NCBI GenBank assembly: GCA_013696665.1
Contig: JACCYC010000038.1
Span: 1 to 7,411 of the forward strand
DNA: 7,411 bases
Direction of reading: 5' to 3'
Origin: Burkholderiaceae bacterium
GTDB lineage: Bacteria; Pseudomonadota; Gammaproteobacteria; Burkholderiales; Burkholderiaceae_F
The notes beneath the pieces are model-generated. The model was not told the origin of the DNA. It did no database searches and was given only the letters and a program-made list of their open reading frames with translations. How positions within the stretch are numbered: the first letter of the stretch is position 1; every line of letters starts with the position of its first letter. The position numbers were made by a program, and so were the translations under genes. Shown piece after piece: positions 5,139-7,411 of the stretch.

Positions 5139-5424
5139 ATTGCTTCTTCGCCACAACGGCCTTCTTGTCCGCCGCGTGACCCTTGAACGTACGAGTCAAC
5201 GCGAACTCGCCCAGCTTATGGCCCACCATGTTCTCGTTGACATAAACCGGCACGTGCTGCTTGCCGTTATGCACTGCAATCGTCAGGCCGATGAATTCCG
5301 GCAGGATCGTGGAGCGACGCGACCATGTCTTGATCGGCCGCTTGTCGCGCGTCGCTGACGCAGCTTCCACTTTCTTCAGCAAATGCCCATCGACAAATGG
5401 GCCCTTTTTCAATGAACGTGACAT
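5137..5424 (-). CDS. rpsS: 30S ribosomal protein S19
   Basis: S19 is in the small-subunit head, pairs with S13 and contacts A-site tRNA and the large-subunit bridge. The 95-residue product is close to the usual 91-93. It starts MSRSLKKGPFVDGHLLKKVE, has RPIKTWSRRSTILPEFIGLTIAVHNGKQHVPVYV (about 29-62), and the S19 signature NENMVGHKLGEFALTRTFKGH (63-83). A short basic end AADKKAVVAKKQ follows. The ATG at 5424 follows the rplB TAA by 9 nt. The stop joins a Shine-Dalgarno AAGGAA. The gene ends in TAG, which supplies the first bases of the rplV ribosome binding site. Confidence 0.98.
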   Translation of the reverse strand: MSRSLKKGPFVDGHLLKKVEAASATRDKRPIKTWSRRSTILPEFIGLTIAVHNGKQHVPVYVNENMVGHKLGEFALTRTFKGHAADKKAVVAKKQ

Positions 5425-5433
5425 GCCGTTTCC

Positions 5434-6261
5434 TTACTTTCTCTTGCGACGCTGCACGATCATCGAATCGGTGCGCTTGTTCTTGCGTGTGCGAAACCCC
5501 TTGGTCAGCGTGCCCCAAGGACTGACCGGGTCGCGCTTGGTACCGGTACGGCCCTCACCACCACCGTGCGGATGGTCGACCGGATTCATCGCCACGCCAC
5601 GCACTGTCGGACGCACGCCGCGCCAGCGCATTGCGCCGGCTTTGCCGATTTGCCGCAGGCTGTTCTCTTCGTTGCCAACCTCGCCGATCGTCGCGCGGCA
5701 TTCGATCAATACGCGCCGCACTTCACCGGAGCGCAAACGCAATTGCGCGTAGCTGCCCTCGCGCGCCAGCAACTGGACCGAGGTGCCGGCGGCGCGCGCC
5801 ATCTGCGCCCCCTTGCCCGGCAGCATCTCGACACAGTGAATCGTTGTGCCAACTGGAATATTGCGCAACGGCAATGTGTTACCGGCGCGAATCGGCGCTT
5901 CGCTACCGCTCATCAACTGCACGCCGACCGCAACGCCCTTGGGCGCAATGATGTAGCGCCGTTCGCCGTCGGCGTACACCAGCAAGGCGATGTGCGCCGA
6001 TCGGTTGGGGTCATATTCCAGACGCTCGACCTTGGCGCCGATTCCGTCCTTGTCGCGCTTGAAATCGATCAGGCGATACGCCTGCTTGTGCCCACCACCT
6101 CTGTGGCGAATCGTAATCCGGCCCGAGTTGTTGCGGCCGGAGCCACGAATTTTCGGCTCGGTCAGCGACGCCAGCGGCTTGCCCTTGTGCAGATGTGCAC
6201 TGACGACCTTAACCAGGCCGCGCCGGCCGGCCGAGGTGGGTTTGACTTTGACGAGCGCCAT
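5434..6261 (-). CDS. rplB: 50S ribosomal protein L2
   Basis: L2 is one of the largest and most conserved large-subunit proteins. It binds domain IV of 23S rRNA and is needed for subunit joining and for the peptidyl-transferase centre. The 275-residue product matches the usual 273-276. Visible marks are GRNNSGRITIRHRGGGHKQ (42-60), RLEYDPNRSAHIALLVYADGERRYI (80-104), RNIPVGTTIHCVEMLPGKG (133-151), and the signature MNPVDHPHGGGEGR (225-238) containing the conserved His230 equivalent to E. coli His229. The C-terminus is strongly basic (RTRKNKRTDSMIVQRRKRK). The ATG at 6261 follows the rplW TAA by 22 nt. The ribosome binding site is weaker than its neighbours (GGGA about 9 nt upstream, or GGA closer in). 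Confidence 0.98.
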   Translation of the reverse strand: MALVKVKPTSAGRRGLVKVVSAHLHKGKPLASLTEPKIRGSGRNNSGRITIRHRGGGHKQAYRLIDFKRDKDGIGAKVERLEYDPNRSAHIALLVYADGERRYIIAPKGVAVGVQLMSGSEAPIRAGNTLPLRNIPVGTTIHCVEMLPGKGAQMARAAGTSVQLLAREGSYAQLRLRSGEVRRVLIECRATIGEVGNEENSLRQIGKAGAMRWRGVRPTVRGVAMNPVDHPHGGGEGRTGTKRDPVSPWGTLTKGFRTRKNKRTDSMIVQRRKRK

Positions 6262-6283
6262 TTAATCCAATCCCATCACTGAC

Positions 6284-6622
6284 TTATTTGCTTTCAGACT
6301 GCGCGAAATTGATTTCCTGGCCGGGCTTGAGCCGGACATAGGCCTTGCGCACATTGCCGCGCCGGCCTTCGAAACGGCCGAACCGCTTTTGCTTACCTTT
6401 TTGATTCAGAACCGACACGCGATCAACCTGCACCTTGAACAGCAGCTCGATCGCCGCCTTGATCTCATCTTTTGTGGCGTTGTGCATCACGCGGAACGCA
6501 ACCTGATCGTGCTTCTCGCCGATCATCGTGCTCTTTTCAGAAACCACCGGACCGAGCAGTACGGCGTAAAGCCGGTCTTGCCTGCCATTAGGCGCTGCGT
6601 TGGTTTGCTTGGTCGCGCTCAT
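6284..6622 (-). CDS. rplW: 50S ribosomal protein L23
   Basis: L23 lies at the exit-tunnel rim and is the main docking point for trigger factor and SRP. The 112-residue product contains the family core LLGPVVSEKSTMIGE (22-36), FRVMHNATKDEIKAAIELLFKVQVDRVSVLNQKGKQKRFGRF (43-84) and RKAYVRLKPGQEINF (92-106). Most betaproteobacterial L23 proteins are around 100-104 residues. The excess is a polar N-terminus (SATKQTNAAPNGRQD). The ATG at 6622 is chosen over an in-frame GTG at 6628: it forms an ATGA overlap with the rplD stop, and GAGGAG at 6631-6636 is 8 nt from the ATG but only 2 nt from the GTG. Confidence 0.96.
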   Translation of the reverse strand: MSATKQTNAAPNGRQDRLYAVLLGPVVSEKSTMIGEKHDQVAFRVMHNATKDEIKAAIELLFKVQVDRVSVLNQKGKQKRFGRFEGRRGNVRKAYVRLKPGQEINFAQSESK

Positions 6623-7242
6623 CCCCACATCTCCTCGAGCTGCGCAATCGCCGGCTTGGTCACGATCACGTGCTTGTAGTGAATCAGCGATAACGGATCC
6701 GCATAGCGAGGTTCGACAATCATCACGTTCTTCAGATTGCGGCCGGCTAGATAAAGGTTCTCGTCGATACTGTCCGTGATGATCAGCACCGACTCCTGCA
6801 ACCCCATTGCGCGCAGCTTGTCAGCCAGCTGCTTGGTCTTCGGGGAATCGACCGACAGCGCGTCGACTACGGCAATGCGATCCGTACGCGCCAACTGCGA
6901 CAGGATCGATGCCATCGCCGCGCGATACATCTTCTTGTTGACCTTATGCGAAAAATTCTCTTCGGGCGAATTCGGAAATGCACGGCCACCACCGCGCCAG
7001 ATCGGGCTCGAACTCATGCCGGCGCGTGCCCGGCCAGTGCCTTTTTGGCGCCAAGGCTTGCGCGTCGAATGCTTCACCGTCGTACGGTCTTTTTGCGCGC
7101 GTGTGCCTTGCCGCGCGTTGGCCTGATACGCCACTACGATTTGGTGCACCAACGCTTCGTTGTACTCGCGGCCGAACACAGTCTCGGGCGCTGCCAAGGT
7201 GCCTGCATCCTGGCCTTGCGCATTCAGCATCTTCAATTCCAT
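6619..7242 (-). CDS. rplD: 50S ribosomal protein L4
   Basis: L4 has a globular domain on the large-subunit surface and a long loop reaching the exit tunnel beside L22. In E. coli, free L4 represses the S10 operon through the leader upstream of rpsJ, which is outside this window. The 207-residue product starts MELKMLNAQGQDAG. It has FGREYNEALVHQIVVAYQANARQGT (23-47), the tunnel-loop motif KPWRQKGTGRARAGMSSSPIWRGGG (62-86), VNKKMYRAAMASILSQLARTDRI (101-123) and VLIITDSIDENLYLAGRNLKNV (152-173). The ATG at 7242 is 8 nt after the rplC TAG, which joins the Shine-Dalgarno TAGGAG. The gene ends in TGA overlapping the rplW ATG. Confidence 0.98.
   Translation of the reverse strand: MELKMLNAQGQDAGTLAAPETVFGREYNEALVHQIVVAYQANARQGTRAQKDRTTVKHSTRKPWRQKGTGRARAGMSSSPIWRGGGRAFPNSPEENFSHKVNKKMYRAAMASILSQLARTDRIAVVDALSVDSPKTKQLADKLRAMGLQESVLIITDSIDENLYLAGRNLKNVMIVEPRYADPLSLIHYKHVIVTKPAIAQLEEMWG
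6631..6636 (-). promoter_or_regulatory. Shine-Dalgarno site deciding the rplW start
   Basis: GAGGAG on the minus strand, inside the last codons of rplD (encoding Glu-Glu), lies 8 nt before the ATG at 6622. The GTG at 6628 would be only 2 nt away, too close for initiation. Confidence 0.8.
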
Positions 7243-7250
7243 GCGCGCTC

Positions 7251-7411
7251 CTAAGCCTTCGTCGCCGCAACGGGTTTGGCCTTGACTGCCGGCCGCACCA
7301 CCACGTTGCCGCCTGCTGAGCCCGGCACAGCACCACGAATCAACAGAAGTTGGCGGTCTTTGTCGATGCGCGCGACCACCAGATTTTGCGTAGTACGCTG
7401 CTTATCGCCTA
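7251..7411 (-). CDS. rplC: 50S ribosomal protein L3, 3' end only (cut by window edge)
   Basis: L3 is an early large-subunit assembly protein near the peptidyl-transferase centre. Only the last 52 complete codons and the TAG stop are present. The reading GDKQRTTQNLVVARIDKDR, then QLLLIRGAVPGSAGGNVVVRP, matches the C-terminal domain of L3 (family pattern GD..RTTQNL.V...D......L..GAVPG..GG.V.V.PAVK). The end AVKAKPVAATKA runs about 9 residues beyond the PAVKA at which many betaproteobacterial L3 proteins stop. The glutamine that is methylated in many proteobacterial L3 proteins is upstream and outside the window. rplD follows after 8 nt. Confidence 0.95.
   Translation of the reverse strand, partial: GDKQRTTQNLVVARIDKDRQLLLIRGAVPGSAGGNVVVRPAVKAKPVAATKA

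Noticed and set aside
6262..6276. Four-codon minus-strand frame (ATG GGA TTG GAT TAA) ending directly at the rplB ATG
   Set aside because: It has no ribosome binding site of its own and overlaps the weak rplB site. A short ATG-to-stop run in a 22-nt gap is expected by chance.
5566..6282. Plus-strand open frame of 238 codons opposite rplB
   Set aside because: It is a shadow of L2 on the minus strand, with no recognisable domain.
1..7411. A new defence, mobile or biosynthetic system
   Set aside because: Every gene is a canonical ribosomal protein in canonical order, with no foreign insertion or break in gene packing beyond the known rpsQ-rplN gap.

Overview
This window is a stretch of the conserved S10-spc ribosomal protein cluster, read entirely from the minus strand. 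It holds 17 genes in the standard bacterial order. Transcription runs from high to low coordinates: rplC (3' end only), rplD, rplW, rplB, rpsS, rplV, rpsC, rplP, rpmC, rpsQ, then a 205-nt gap, then rplN, rplX, rplE, rpsN, rpsH, rplF and rplR (5' end only). I see no mobile element, CRISPR array, tRNA, rRNA or plus-strand gene. The many long plus-strand reading frames are antisense shadows of the ribosomal genes.

The organism is most likely a betaproteobacterium, probably in or near Burkholderiales. The base composition is GC-rich. S3 (KGDTLGR after the KH and C-terminal domains), L14 (start MIQMQSML) and L22 (start METS) look betaproteobacterial. S14 is the long, zinc-free type of Proteobacteria. 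This placement comes from remembered family sequences, not from a search, and I cannot name a genus.

Layout: 7411 to 2922 is the S10-operon part (L3, L4, L23, L2, S19, L22, S3, L16, L29, S17). 2921 to 2717 is the only real non-coding stretch. It carries a candidate promoter for the spc part and a small GNRA-type hairpin touching the rplN Shine-Dalgarno site. 2716 to 1 is the spc part (L14, L24, L5, S14, S8, L6, L18). Genes are tightly packed. Two junctions are ATGA overlaps (rplD/rplW, rpmC/rpsQ). In seven junctions the stop codon runs straight into the next Shine-Dalgarno sequence, with the next start 8-9 nt after the stop, which suggests extensive translational coupling.

The products assemble into both ribosomal subunits, so the co-transcribed genes supply them in matched amounts. 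I did not find a new biological system here. The lineage-specific details worth a second look are: a TTG start codon on rpsN; a roughly 100-residue Pro/Ala/Arg-rich tail on S3; shorter Lys/Ala-rich tails on L24, L22 and L3; an insertion in S8; frequent TAG stops; and the structure of the rpsQ-rplN gap.
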